A stretch of DNA of 64,000 nt from an uncultured bacterium (GCA_949285665.1 CASDYC010000001.1:389376-453375), one strand, 5' to 3'. Positions 22,140-32,164 are shown, counted from the first letter of the stretch. Notes: generated by a model not told the origin, from the letters alone. Numbers and translations are program-made.

Positions 22140-22165
22140 GTTATATCTCCTTAAAAATTATAAAA

Positions 22166-22192
22166 AAAGGAAGGCATGATAAACCTTCCTTT
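22166..22192 (-). terminator. Hairpin between gap and pgk (attenuator or processing site)
   Basis: A 9-bp perfect stem (22166-22174 with 22184-22192), a 9-nt loop and T7 on the minus strand. It looks like a terminator inside the glycolytic run. pgk has its own ribosome binding site 10 bp beyond. Confidence 0.65.
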
Positions 22193-22205
22193 AAATTAAA
22201 CTATA

Positions 22206-23231
22206 TTATTTTAATTCAGCAAAATATTTAATTGTTCTAACCATTTGGCTAGTATATGAATTTTCATTATCATACCAAGCAACAACTTGAACTTGATAAT
22301 GTTTATCATCAATTTTTGTAACCATTGTTTGAGTAGCATCAAATAATGATCCAACTGTAATTCCAATAATATCGCTTGAAACGATTGGTTCATCATTATA
22401 ACCATAAGAAGCACTTACTTGTGATTTCATAAATTCATTAATTCCATCAACTATAACTTCTTTTCCATCTTTTGGAGAAACAACTGCGACTAAGATAGTT
22501 GTTGAACCAGTTGGAACTGGAACTCTTTGTGCAGAACCAATTAATTTACCATTTAATTCTGGAATAACTAAACCGATTGCTTTTGCAGCACCAGTTGAAT
22601 TTGGAACAATGTTAACTGCAGCAGCTCTAGCTCTTCTTAAATCACCTTTTCTGTGTGGTCCATCTAATACCATTTGGTCGCCAGTATAAGCATGAACTGT
22701 TGTCATAATACCAGATAAGATTTCTGCATATTTATTTAAAGCATTTGCCATTGGAGCTAAACAGTTTGTAGTACAACTTGCTGCAGAAATAATTTGATCA
22801 TCTTTAGTTAATGTATTTTCGTTAACACCAAAGACAATTGTTTTTACATCATTTCCAGCTGGAGCAGAAATAACTACTTTTTTAGCACCAGCAACAATGT
22901 GAGCCATTGCTTTTTCTTTCTTTGTATAAAAACCTGTACATTCTAATACGACATCAACATCTAATTCTTTCCATGGAAGTTTTGATGCATCAGGTTCTTT
23001 TAAAATTTCAATTTCTTTTCCATCAACTGTAATTGAAGATTCTCCTGCTTCGACTTTATCTGCTAAAGCATATCTGCCTTGAGCTGAATCATACTTTAAT
23101 AAGTGTGCAAGCATTTTAGGACTTGTTAAATCGTTAATTGCAACAATTTCGTATCCTTCAGCATTGAACATTTGTCTAAATGCAAGACGGCCAATTCTTC
23201 CAAAGCCATTAATAGCAACTCTTACTGACAT
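22206..23231 (-). CDS. gap: Glyceraldehyde-3-phosphate dehydrogenase (type I)
   Basis: NAD-dependent oxidation of glyceraldehyde 3-phosphate. The 341-residue product has the NAD-binding start [13 protein letters not shown], the active-site SAASCTTNC (Cys153) and His180 in [10 protein letters not shown], and the [15 protein letters not shown] ending. The Asp in AINDL (Asp34) favours NAD+. The ribosome binding site is AAGGAGGA. First gene of the gap-pgk-tpiA run. Confidence 0.98.
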   Translation of the reverse strand: MSVRVAINGFGRIGRLAFRQMFNAEGYEIVAINDLTSPKMLAHLLKYDSAQGRYALADKVEAGESSITVDGKEIEILKEPDASKLPWKELDVDVVLECTGFYTKKEKAMAHIVAGAKKVVISAPAGNDVKTIVFGVNENTLTKDDQIISAASCTTNCLAPMANALNKYAEILSGIMTTVHAYTGDQMVLDGPHRKGDLRRARAAAVNIVPNSTGAAKAIGLVIPELNGKLIGSAQRVPVPTGSTTILVAVVSPKDGKEVIVDGINEFMKSQVSASYGYNDEPIVSSDIIGITVGSLFDATQTMVTKIDDKHYQVQVVAWYDNENSYTSQMVRTIKYFAELK

Positions 23232-23275
23232 TATTATGTATCCTCCTTAATCAATAAAACTACTAACGTTATTAT

Positions 23276-23304
23276 TTTATAATATTTTTAATTATAAGTG
23301 TTAA
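23276..23304 (-). promoter_or_regulatory. Promoter of gap
   Basis: On the minus strand, TTAACA (23299-23304), a 17-nt spacer and TATAAA (23276-23281), about 45 bp before the gap ATG. Confidence 0.65.
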
Positions 23305-23367
23305 AAAATATGAAGTTTTAGTTATTTTTTTATAAAAAAATAACAAACAAATAAAAACTAATCTATT

Positions 23368-23586
23368 TTAAAAGTCAGCAAGTAATTCTTTTAATGATAT
23401 TTTTAATCCTTTTGATATTTTTAAAAGAATTTTAAACGTAGGATTTCTTTTTCCTCTTTCTAAATCGCCTAAATAATTTTTATTAATTTCGCATTCAAAA
23501 GCTAAATCTTCAATAGACATATTCTTTTTTTGTCTTAACAAACGAATCCTAATTCCTAATTTTTCATAATCATTTAAATTAATCAT
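23368..23586 (-). CDS. Small XRE-family DNA-binding protein
   Basis: 72 residues forming almost exactly one Cro/C1-type helix-turn-helix (LRQKKNMSIEDLAFECEINKN, LGDLERGKRNPTFKILLKISKGL). No sensor domain. It starts 11 bp after whiA with AGGG as a weak ribosome binding site, so it is probably the last gene of the lgt-HAD-whiA run. Target unknown. Single-domain XRE proteins also occur on mobile elements, but nothing mobile is seen beside it. Confidence 0.85.
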   Translation of the reverse strand: MINLNDYEKLGIRIRLLRQKKNMSIEDLAFECEINKNYLGDLERGKRNPTFKILLKISKGLKISLKELLADF

Positions 23587-23597
23587 AATTAAATCCC

Positions 23598-24554
23598 TTA
23601 ACTTCGATATTTATCAGCAATTGTTTTGATCTTTTTAAATAAATGATAAACATTACTTCTTGACACATTAACCTTTAAATTTTCAGACATTTTTTTTGCT
23701 AATTCATCTAAACTTGCTTCTTTATTATTTAATCTTTGATTACATAGTTCAATTAATTTATCATTTTGTAAATTTTTAATACCAATATTTTTTTCAATTA
23801 TATTAATATCTTCTAGTTGATTTTTAGATGATTTTAAAACTTTGGAATAATTTGCAACATCTAAATTATATAATCTATTTTCATTATTTGAATAATCTCT
23901 TTCTACTCTAATATCTTCAAAATTTAAACAACCCTCAATCGCCCCAATCATTATTAAAAATGACGAAATTAGATCAGATTTTTTAATATAAATAATATAG
24001 TCATTTCTTCTTTTTGAAATTCTAAAATTAAACTCTATATCTTTTATACTATTTACCATTTTTAATAAAGATAAAGCCATATTACTAGATGTTGTTTTAA
24101 TTTCTAAATGATAATTAGATTTTTTTGGAGAATTAACACTACCTGAAGCTAAAAATGCTCCTTTTAAATAACCATATATTAAGTCTTTATTTGTATAAAA
24201 ATAAGGATTTATTCCATCATTAAAAATGTCAATTTTTAGTTTATCTAATATTTCATCAACGTTTTCTACTATATCTATTATATAAAATGAAATTTTATTT
24301 AATTTAGTTGATTTGTTAAAAAATAAATTATTTTTAAAAATAAAATATTTTTTTAATAACTCCAAAATATAAGATGCAATTTTGGCATTTGATATCTTTA
24401 AAACTAATCTAATTTTATTATTTTGAATCTTATAAATACCATTAATTTTTAAAAAAGAGGAAAGAATTGCAAGGTTTTTTAAATCTGAATCTTCAATTTT
24501 ACTTGCTAATTCTTCTTTTATTTTTTTACTAAAAGAAATTTTATTCTCTTCCAT
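23598..24554 (-). CDS. whiA: DNA-binding protein WhiA
   Basis: WhiA combines a degenerate LAGLIDADG endonuclease-like N-terminal domain with a C-terminal helix-turn-helix. In Firmicutes it affects cell division and chromosome segregation. The 318-residue protein shows the YGYLKGAFLASGSVNSP block near residue 129 and the C-terminal NKEASLDELAKKMSENLKVNVSRSNVYHLFKKI, both typical of the family. It overlaps the phosphatase stop by 14 bp. No yvcJ or yvcK homologue accompanies it in this window. Confidence 0.92.
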   Translation of the reverse strand: MEENKISFSKKIKEELASKIEDSDLKNLAILSSFLKINGIYKIQNNKIRLVLKISNAKIASYILELLKKYFIFKNNLFFNKSTKLNKISFYIIDIVENVDEILDKLKIDIFNDGINPYFYTNKDLIYGYLKGAFLASGSVNSPKKSNYHLEIKTTSSNMALSLLKMVNSIKDIEFNFRISKRRNDYIIYIKKSDLISSFLIMIGAIEGCLNFEDIRVERDYSNNENRLYNLDVANYSKVLKSSKNQLEDINIIEKNIGIKNLQNDKLIELCNQRLNNKEASLDELAKKMSENLKVNVSRSNVYHLFKKIKTIADKYRS

Positions 24555-25200
24555 TTATTAAATAATCTCCAAGTTCTTTATAAGATTTAAAACATTTGAT
24601 ATTATCATTTAACATTTTATAATTTCGTTCTAATATTCTCATTATTATACAAGAAACTACACTATTTTTAGCACATAAAATATCATAATCAGTATCTCCA
24701 ACAAATACTAAATTATCTTGCCTGATATTAAAATATTTTAATATTTTGTCAATTCCCTCTTTATCAGGTTTCGGTTTTTTAACATCATCTAATCCAACAA
24801 TAATATCAAAAAGTCCATCAATTCCACATAATTTTAAACTATATCTAATTGAATCGTGAATTTTTGAAGAACAAATCGCAAGTTTAAAACCATGATTTTT
24901 TAAGTCCATTAAAACTTCTTTACAATTTTCAAATGATTTAATGTATTTTGGATAATTAATTAGTGATAATCTTTTATATTCAGAATAACAAAAATCATAT
25001 TTTAAATTTGGAAATTCATTTTTTAGGGTTTGATCAAGAGGAGGCCCTGAAAATGTTTTAAATTTTTCGACATCTATTGGAGAATCTTTTTTATATAAAT
25101 GATATAAGTCAATGTAAGTTTGAATGATTACATCATCAGTATTGACCAGTGTTCCATCTACATCAAAACAAATAACTTTTAATTTATTTCTTTTTATCAT
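24541..25200 (-). CDS. HAD-superfamily phosphatase (PpaX or phosphoglycolate phosphatase-like)
   Basis: 219 residues. HAD motif I is DVDGTLVN (nucleophile Asp13, Asp15), motif II ICSSK near residue 100, motif III at KPKPDKEG, and motif IV VGDTDYDI. The cap is helical. It sits directly after lgt (17-bp overlap), the position of PpaX (pyrophosphatase, also reported to act on P-Ser-HPr) in Bacillus. hprK itself, normally before lgt, is not here. Substrate cannot be read from the sequence. Confidence 0.85.
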   Translation of the reverse strand: MIKRNKLKVICFDVDGTLVNTDDVIIQTYIDLYHLYKKDSPIDVEKFKTFSGPPLDQTLKNEFPNLKYDFCYSEYKRLSLINYPKYIKSFENCKEVLMDLKNHGFKLAICSSKIHDSIRYSLKLCGIDGLFDIIVGLDDVKKPKPDKEGIDKILKYFNIRQDNLVFVGDTDYDILCAKNSVVSCIIMRILERNYKMLNDNIKCFKSYKELGDYLINGRE

Positions 25201-26806
25201 TTTTCTTATTATTATCAGCTAAAAATTCATCATTTATATCATCTAATGAATATGTTTCCTTTACTTTTTTATTTTTGTTTTCATCTTCAATATCAAAATT
25301 AATATTATTATAAATATTACTTCTTTCAGCTTTACTAGTTGAAGAAGATAAATCATTTACTAAAGCAGGTTTATAATCTTTTTCTTTATCATAATATAAT
25401 CTAGCAGATAATTTTGGAAGTTTATCTTTTAATAATTGTTCATAAATTACAAGAATGACAATTAAACCTAAACCTAATCCAATTAAAACCCAAGAACTAT
25501 ATTCACTATTTGCAAAATAATCTTTACTACTTCTTAATGGTTCTAAAATAACTCTTGTAAATCCATACCAAATTAAATAAAGACCGGCACAGCCTCCAAC
25601 CGGGAATGAATTAGCAATTTTTTGTTTTGTTTCATAACTGATTGGTTTAAATAAAGTTGAAATATTATAAGTTAATTGACTAATTCCTTTTGTAATTAAT
25701 TTATTTTCAAATAAATATCTAATTATAAAATAACCTGTTAAATTACTTAAAAATTCTACATAACATAATGGGAGTGCAAAATTAACACCTTGCTCAGTAC
25801 TTAAAACTTCTTGAGTAAATGGATTTGTAATTCCCTCTAAATGTCCTAATTGATTTCTAATGAAACCTGGGAATATCCATGCCCAAGGAGCATTATAATC
25901 AATTACTTGATATCCATAGACTTCTTCATTAAAGAAATTACCCCATCTTCCAATGGCTTGAGCAATTAAAATTGTTGGAACAATCATATCAATAGCATCA
26001 AGAATTTTAATATCTTTTCTTACAAAAATAACCCACAAAACACCAGATATAATTCCAAGTAAAGCACCTCCCATAATAGCAAGGCCGCCATCCCAAATTC
26101 TTAAAACAGCTAAAAAGTCGGTTGCAAATTTATCAAATTCTAAAACATAACAATACCATAATCTTGCCCCAACTATTCCCATTGGAAAAGCAACAAAAAA
26201 GGTTGAAGTTAGCATATCTTTTTTGCCGTATTTTAAGTACATTCTGTGATTTGACATTAAAAATACTAAAACTGCCCCACATAAAATAAAGATTGCATAA
26301 AATTGAATATGGAAGCCTTCTCTAGCTTCACCTGGTTTAGTCCAGTGAATTCCAGTTGAATCAATTGAAAATCCACTAATTAAAGGATAAGATAGTGGAG
26401 AATTTGTTAGCATTATACATAAAAATATAAAATCAAAAACAATTAAGCTATAAAATACAATTGAATTTATTTTTTTAAATAAATCTGACTTAATTTTTTT
26501 ATAATATTTAATAACAAAATTATCAATAAAAAATAATAAACCACTAAAAAATAAAATACTTGCAATACATAATAGAGTTAATTGAAGAGCATTAAATTCA
26601 TAACCTTCATTTGAGCCAAAAATAATTAAAAATGCTCCCAGACCAACTACAAGACATAACACTAATAAAATAAGATAATTAGTTAATTCTTTTTTAAAAT
26701 CTTTATTAATTAATTTTGTCTTAAAACGATCAAATAACCAAAATAAATTTAAACCAGCTCCTGCTAATAAAAATATAACACCAAAAACTATTGCAATCAT
26801 CCCCAT
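25184..26806 (-). CDS. lgt: Prolipoprotein diacylglyceryl transferase with long extensions
   Basis: Lgt adds diacylglycerol to lipobox cysteines, the step needed for the lipoproteins in this window. The core (about 165-455) has IWDGGLAIMGG (237-247), the signature GRWGNFFNEEVYG (286-298; Arg287, Asn290, Glu295) and WYGFTRVILEPLR (Arg418, Glu422). The protein is 540 residues against about 270-300 normally. An N-terminal block of about 150 residues with four extra hydrophobic segments and a charged C-terminal tail of about 80 residues account for the excess. At the position of the E. coli His103 (HGG) this protein has Met246. The ribosome binding site GGAG precedes the ATG. The uvrA stop is 1 bp away. 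Confidence 0.93.
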   Translation of the reverse strand: MGMIAIVFGVIFLLAGAGLNLFWLFDRFKTKLINKDFKKELTNYLILLVLCLVVGLGAFLIIFGSNEGYEFNALQLTLLCIASILFFSGLLFFIDNFVIKYYKKIKSDLFKKINSIVFYSLIVFDFIFLCIMLTNSPLSYPLISGFSIDSTGIHWTKPGEAREGFHIQFYAIFILCGAVLVFLMSNHRMYLKYGKKDMLTSTFFVAFPMGIVGARLWYCYVLEFDKFATDFLAVLRIWDGGLAIMGGALLGIISGVLWVIFVRKDIKILDAIDMIVPTILIAQAIGRWGNFFNEEVYGYQVIDYNAPWAWIFPGFIRNQLGHLEGITNPFTQEVLSTEQGVNFALPLCYVEFLSNLTGYFIIRYLFENKLITKGISQLTYNISTLFKPISYETKQKIANSFPVGGCAGLYLIWYGFTRVILEPLRSSKDYFANSEYSSWVLIGLGLGLIVILVIYEQLLKDKLPKLSARLYYDKEKDYKPALVNDLSSSTSKAERSNIYNNINFDIEDENKNKKVKETYSLDDINDEFLADNNKKNDKKK

Positions 26807-26807
26807 T

Positions 26808-29654
26808 TTATTGGTCTCCTTTTAAATATTTTTTTAAATATATACCAGTATAAGAATTTTCATTTTCCATTATTTCTTCTGGAGTTCCACAAGCAACAAC
26901 TTGACCACCTCTATCTCCACCATCTGGACCTAAATCAATAATGTAATCCGCCATTTTAATAACATCTAAATTGTGCTCAATAACAATTATTGTATCACCA
27001 TTATTTACAATCTCTTGTAAAATATTCAATAATTTTGAAATATCATATGGATGTAAACCAGTTGTTGGTTCATCTAAAATATATAAAGATTTTCCAGTTG
27101 GTCGTTTTTGAAGTTCATTAGCTAATTTAACTCTTTGAGCTTCACCTCCTGATAATGTAGTTGCAGGTTGCCCTAATTTCATATAACCTAATCCAACATC
27201 ATTTAACACTTTTAATTTTCGATAAATATTTTGTCTGTTTTTAAAAAATTCACATGCTTCTTCAATAGTCATTTCTAAAACATCATAAATATTTTTACCT
27301 TTATATTCACATTTTAAAGTTGCTTCGTTATATCTTTTCCCATTACATTCATCACAAGTTATATAAACATCAGGCAAAAAATTCATTGGAACTCTTGTAA
27401 CACCAGCTCCTTGACATTTTTCACATCTTCCTCCACTTACATTAAATGAAAATCTACCTTTAGTAAATCCCATTGCTTTAGCTTCTTTTGTTTCGGCAAA
27501 AAGTTCTCTGATATCATCAAAAACTTTTACATAAGTTGCAGGATTACTTCTTGGAGTTCTTCCAATTGCTTCTTGAGAAACATTTACAACTTTATCAATA
27601 AAATTAACTCCGCTAATTTTAGTGTATGGACCTGGTTCAACTTGAGTTCCATATATTTCTTTTTGAAGAATTTTATAAAGCGTTTCGTTAACTAAACTTG
27701 ATTTTCCACTACCAGAAACTCCTGTTACACAAATAAATAAACCAAGTGGGAAAGTAACATTAATTTTCTTCAAGTTATTTATAGAACAGCCATATAATTT
27801 TAAAAGTCTATTTTTATCAATCTTTTTTCTGACTGTTGGAACTTTTATTTCTCTTCTTTTTGCAAGATAATCTCCAGTTAGAGAATTTTTGGCATTCATT
27901 ATGTCATCAAGTGTCCCACAAGCAACAACTTCTCCCCCATGAACTCCAGCTTTTGGTCCAATATCAACAATGTAATCAGCACTTCTAATTGTATCTTCAT
28001 CGTGTTCAACAACAATTAGTGAATTTCCAATATCAACCATTTCTTTTAGTGTTTTAATTAATTTATCATTATCTTTTTGATGAAGTCCAATACTTGGTTC
28101 ATCTAAAACATACAAAACACCACTTAATTTTGATCCGATTTGAGTAGCTAATCTAATTCTTTGAGCTTCCCCACCAGATAAAGTCATGGCCATTCTTGAT
28201 AATGTTAAATAATCAAGACCAACATCTTTTAAAAATGTTGCTCGATTTAGTATTTCTTTTAAAATTAAATTAGCAATTTCTAATTCGTTTTTATTTAATT
28301 TTGTTTTTAAATTATTAATCCAATTAATTAATTTATCAATTGATAAACATGTAACTTCATAAATATTTAATCCATCAATTTTAACTGCTAATACTTCTTT
28401 TGAAAGTCTTGAACCATGACATGTTGTACAAACATGATCGGTAATAAATTTTTCATAATATTCTCTTAAAAAATCACTACTTGTTTCTTTATAAAGTCTT
28501 TCAATATGAGTTTTAACTCCTTCAATATAATTAAAACGATTTAAAGTATTTCCACTAGATGAAACTATTGTATATTTAATTGGTTGCTTTGAACCATTTA
28601 AAATAATATCCATTTCTTCTTTAGACATATCCTTTAATGGTTTATTTTTATCAATGTTATAAAGTTTTAATAAATAATCAAAATCTTGCCATTCAATATT
28701 TTTACTATTTAAAATTGATTTAAAATAAACAATACCACCTTGATTAATACTTAATTCTTTATTAGGCATTATTAAATCAGGATTTGCTTCTTTTTTAATT
28801 CCTAAACCTAAACAATCTTTACAACAACCAAGTGGGGAATTAAAAGAAAATAATCGAGGTTCTAATTTTGGAACACTAAAACCACAATATTTACAAGTAT
28901 TATGTTCACTTAATAATTTTTCGCTATCACTTGTATAAATAATTACATAACCATGAGAATATTTAAGTGCTAATTCTAAGCTTGATAAAACTCTTTCTCG
29001 AGATTCTGGTTTTAAAATTATTCTATCAACAACTATATCGATAAAATGTCGATTATTTTTTTCTAATTCATTAACTTCGCTTAAAGATTTAAATTCTTTA
29101 TCAATTCTAACTCTTTCAAAACCATCTTTTTTTAGTTCTGCGATTAAATCTTTTTGACTACCTTTTTGATTATTTACAACTGGTGATAAGATTTGAATTT
29201 TACTACCAAGAGGATAAGACATTACAATATCAGCCATTTTTGTTATTGAAAAAGATACAATTGGTTCATTATGAGTTGGACAATATGCAACACCAATTCG
29301 AGCAAACAATAATCTTAAATAATCATAAATTTCAGTTACTGTTCCAACAGTTGATCTTGGATTATGACTTGTTGTTTTTTGTTCAATTGAAATTGCTGGT
29401 GATAAACCTTCAATTGAATCAACATCTGGTTTTTCAACATTACCTAAAAATTGTCTGGCATAGCTTGAAAGAGATTCAACATATCTTCTTTGACCTTCGG
29501 TATATATTGTGTCAAATGCTAAAGTTGATTTACCGCTTCCAGATAAACCAGTAAATACGACTAATTTATTTTTAGGAATACTTAAAGAAATATTTTTTAA
29601 ATTATTTTCTCTAGCGCCTTTTACAATAATATATTTTTTACTATCTGTTTCCAT
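26808..29654 (-). CDS. uvrA: Excinuclease ABC subunit A
   Basis: Damage-recognition ATPase of nucleotide excision repair. The 948-residue protein has two ABC ATPase units: P-loops GLSGSGKST (near 36) and GVSGSGKSS (near 640), with signature LSGGEAQRIRLA and LSGGEAQRVKLA. It also has Cys-x2-Cys zinc modules (CKYCGF...CCKDC and CEKCQGAG...CDECNG). Length is normal. It starts 1 bp after the hlyIII stop, with GGAG 12 nt upstream. uvrB is not in this window. Confidence 0.98.
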   Translation of the reverse strand: METDSKKYIIVKGARENNLKNISLSIPKNKLVVFTGLSGSGKSTLAFDTIYTEGQRRYVESLSSYARQFLGNVEKPDVDSIEGLSPAISIEQKTTSHNPRSTVGTVTEIYDYLRLLFARIGVAYCPTHNEPIVSFSITKMADIVMSYPLGSKIQILSPVVNNQKGSQKDLIAELKKDGFERVRIDKEFKSLSEVNELEKNNRHFIDIVVDRIILKPESRERVLSSLELALKYSHGYVIIYTSDSEKLLSEHNTCKYCGFSVPKLEPRLFSFNSPLGCCKDCLGLGIKKEANPDLIMPNKELSINQGGIVYFKSILNSKNIEWQDFDYLLKLYNIDKNKPLKDMSKEEMDIILNGSKQPIKYTIVSSSGNTLNRFNYIEGVKTHIERLYKETSSDFLREYYEKFITDHVCTTCHGSRLSKEVLAVKIDGLNIYEVTCLSIDKLINWINNLKTKLNKNELEIANLILKEILNRATFLKDVGLDYLTLSRMAMTLSGGEAQRIRLATQIGSKLSGVLYVLDEPSIGLHQKDNDKLIKTLKEMVDIGNSLIVVEHDEDTIRSADYIVDIGPKAGVHGGEVVACGTLDDIMNAKNSLTGDYLAKRREIKVPTVRKKIDKNRLLKLYGCSINNLKKINVTFPLGLFICVTGVSGSGKSSLVNETLYKILQKEIYGTQVEPGPYTKISGVNFIDKVVNVSQEAIGRTPRSNPATYVKVFDDIRELFAETKEAKAMGFTKGRFSFNVSGGRCEKCQGAGVTRVPMNFLPDVYITCDECNGKRYNEATLKCEYKGKNIYDVLEMTIEEACEFFKNRQNIYRKLKVLNDVGLGYMKLGQPATTLSGGEAQRVKLANELQKRPTGKSLYILDEPTTGLHPYDISKLLNILQEIVNNGDTIIVIEHNLDVIKMADYIIDLGPDGGDRGGQVVACGTPEEIMENENSYTGIYLKKYLKGDQ

Positions 29655-29655
29655 A

Positions 29656-30363
29656 TTACAAAATCACTCCATATAAAATTGCAATAAATTGAAATACACT
29701 GGCTGCTAATACATAAAAATGAAACATACAATGAACACCTTTTTTCTTAGCGCCAATTGCATAAAATACTGCTCCAAGAGTATATAAAATTCCTCCAATT
29801 AACAATGCAATAAAAGCTAAAAACCCAAAATTTTTAGCCGTTATTGAATTATAAAAAGGAACTACAAAAATCATTATTGACCAACCTAATGCAATATATA
29901 AAATATTGCTTAAAATATTGTATTTATCGACATTTATTGAATTAAAAACAATTCCTAAAATAGCAAGAGACCACACCAAAATAAATAAAATAATACCTAA
30001 AGATACATTATAAAAATAACTATCAAATAAACTAACAAGACAAAATGGCGTATAAGTTCCAGCAATCAGGAAGAATACCATATCATGATCTAAAATTCTT
30101 AATACCTTTTTTCCATTATTTCGGTTTAATGCATGATAAATACAAGAAATTGTATATAAACAAATAATTGAAATTCCATATATTAAAATTGAAGTTAATT
30201 TTAAATAACTAAAATTTTTATCAATAATTACAAAATACAAGCCAACAATAAAAACGCAAATTCCAAAAATTGCCCCTATTCCATGAGATATTGAATTCCA
30301 TAATTCTTCCTTTAGAGAATATGATGGTAAACTAATTCTTTCTTTTTTTATTGTTTCTTCCAT
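29656..30363 (-). CDS. Hemolysin III/PAQR-family membrane protein
   Basis: 235 residues with seven hydrophobic segments. PAQR/HlyIII motifs are visible: SHGIGA near residue 25, YHALN in helix 2, LDHDMVFFLIAGTYTPF in helix 3, and HFYVLAASVFQF in the last helix. The His/Asp/Ser set suggests a metal-dependent hydrolase-like site. In bacteria the physiological role is unclear, and 'hemolysin' is historical. No Shine-Dalgarno is seen. TAAAAT lies 9 nt before the ATG, so the leader would be 0-3 nt. Confidence 0.88.
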   Translation of the reverse strand: MEETIKKERISLPSYSLKEELWNSISHGIGAIFGICVFIVGLYFVIIDKNFSYLKLTSILIYGISIICLYTISCIYHALNRNNGKKVLRILDHDMVFFLIAGTYTPFCLVSLFDSYFYNVSLGIILFILVWSLAILGIVFNSINVDKYNILSNILYIALGWSIMIFVVPFYNSITAKNFGFLAFIALLIGGILYTLGAVFYAIGAKKKGVHCMFHFYVLAASVFQFIAILYGVIL

Positions 30364-30449
30364 AACTAAAATATTTTACTTTAAAATGATACTTCTTTAA
30401 ATAATTTTGCTATAAAAATATAAATATTTTTATTAGCAAATAATTAAAA

Positions 30450-31229
30450 TTATTTATTACTACTTTCTTTATTCTCTCTAATTAATAAAGAATTTTTACT
30501 TAAATCTTCGTTATATTTTGAAGTAATTGCTAAATAAATTAAATAAATATAAGGCATTCCAAGATTAGTTTCTATTAATGAATTAAGTATTAATGTTTGT
30601 AGACTATTTTCATTAAGTGGTCTAATTCCATTAACTAATAATGCTGCTTCCCAACAAAATTGAACACTAATTCCAATTAATAATAACCATAAAATATTAA
30701 TTAATTTTTTCTTTGTAAATAAAGAGTAAACAATAATTCCAATATATCCAACAAGTAAAATAATTGCCATTGCTCCATGATATTGATTAGTTGTTCTAAA
30801 TGTTTGAATATTATTTGCTCCGCCCATTGCCGTAACACTTGGAATTATTAACCACCAGCCAATTATTAAAATTAACCAATATTTTAAATATTTATCTTTA
30901 CTTAAACATAACCAAATAAAAGCAAAATTAGTTATTCCATAACTTAATGACATCCAAAGTAAAACTAAAGCGGTATATAAATTATCTTGAACAATTCCAT
31001 CAATTGAAACAACTCTTGATCCAGATATTAAATAAAAATAGCCATAATCAACAATAAAATATAAAATCCCTCCAGCCACAGCAAAAATTGTTGTTAAATA
31101 TCGCTTTTTTAATATTAATAACACCAAAAATCCAACAATAAATAAAGAATCTAAAATAATATATAAAAGATTAAAATTTCTAGTTGGAGTTATGTTAGAG
31201 CCTAAATCAGTTAAAAAATTTAAAAACAT
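30450..31229 (-). CDS. Seven-helix membrane protein of unknown function
   Basis: 259 residues, about seven hydrophobic segments with a short charged C-terminal tail. I do not recognise the family with confidence. Notable conserved-looking motifs are VDYGYFYLISG (helix 3), YHGAM (helix 5), QFCWEAALL (helix 6) and ETNLGMPYIYLIY (helix 7). It follows the SDR gene by 5 bp and shares the ribosome binding site AGGAG inside that gene's end. The two are therefore co-translated and possibly act on one small hydrophobic substrate (inference). Confidence 0.6.
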   Translation of the reverse strand: MFLNFLTDLGSNITPTRNFNLLYIILDSLFIVGFLVLLILKKRYLTTIFAVAGGILYFIVDYGYFYLISGSRVVSIDGIVQDNLYTALVLLWMSLSYGITNFAFIWLCLSKDKYLKYWLILIIGWWLIIPSVTAMGGANNIQTFRTTNQYHGAMAIILLVGYIGIIVYSLFTKKKLINILWLLLIGISVQFCWEAALLVNGIRPLNENSLQTLILNSLIETNLGMPYIYLIYLAITSKYNEDLSKNSLLIRENKESSNK

Positions 31230-31234
31230 ATATA

Positions 31235-32011
31235 TTAAGCTCCTGGTTTCATACTTTTAGCACTAACTTTTGTAATTAAACTTCTAGGGAATAATCTTAA
31301 AATAAATATAGTTAATTTATTTTTTACACCAGTTATTAATAATCTTTTGCCCTTAAGAGATGCTTTATAAGCCTTTTTTGCAACAACTTCTGCAGTCATT
31401 GGTTTAATTTTTTTAAAAGTATAATCATTATGAGCAAGTTTTACAAAATTTGATAAAAATGGACCTGGACATAATGTTAAAACTTTAATTCCATATTTTT
31501 TTAATTCATAAGTAATTGATTCACTTAATTGTAAAACAAATCCCTTTGTTGCGTGATACGTACACATATAAGGTCCTGGCATAAATCCAGCAATTGAAGA
31601 TACATTTATAATATGACCAGATTTATTTTTAATCATGTCATCAACTACCATCTTATTTAAAAATAGTAAAGAATTGCAGTTTAATTCAATCATTTTTATT
31701 TGCTTATCAATATCCATATCTTTAAAATCACAACGATCACCAAATCCAGCACAATTAACTAAATTTGTAATATTAAGTTTATTTTCAATTGTAAATTGTT
31801 GTAATTTTTTTAATTCTTCAACTAAAGATAAATCACAAATATACTGCAAAACATCAATATTTTTATTAATTTCTTTAATTTCAGAAATTAAATTTCCAAT
31901 TCCTTCTTTATTGATATCTACTAATAAAAGATTGTTATTATCTTTAGCATATAATTTAGCAAATTCTTTTCCAAGACCACTTGCAGCCCCAGTAATTAAT
32001 GTAATATCCAT
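31235..32011 (-). CDS. Short-chain dehydrogenase/reductase
   Basis: 258 residues with the classical SDR fold. The cofactor motif TGAASGLGKEF is near residue 6, NCAGFGDR near 86, the catalytic Ser in NVSSIAG, Tyr-x3-Lys in YHATKG, and CPGP after it. Acidic residues after strand 2 (LLLVDIN) favour NAD(H). The C-terminus is basic and hydrophobic. It resembles the DltE/YqjQ type of general SDRs; the substrate is unknown. First gene of the run leading into the membrane protein, hlyIII and uvrA. Confidence 0.85.
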   Translation of the reverse strand: MDITLITGAASGLGKEFAKLYAKDNNNLLLVDINKEGIGNLISEIKEINKNIDVLQYICDLSLVEELKKLQQFTIENKLNITNLVNCAGFGDRCDFKDMDIDKQIKMIELNCNSLLFLNKMVVDDMIKNKSGHIINVSSIAGFMPGPYMCTYHATKGFVLQLSESITYELKKYGIKVLTLCPGPFLSNFVKLAHNDYTFKKIKPMTAEVVAKKAYKASLKGKRLLITGVKNKLTIFILRLFPRSLITKVSAKSMKPGA

Positions 32012-32164
32012 AGCAAAACCTCAATATTTTAAATTTCTTCTACAATTATTATAATACAAAAAGATTGCTTACTAAACAGCAATTTTCTTTTTTAATTTTT
32101 TTGTAATTGGATATATTTTAATTGTCTTTAAAAGTGTTGATTTTATTTTAAATATCAATATAAA

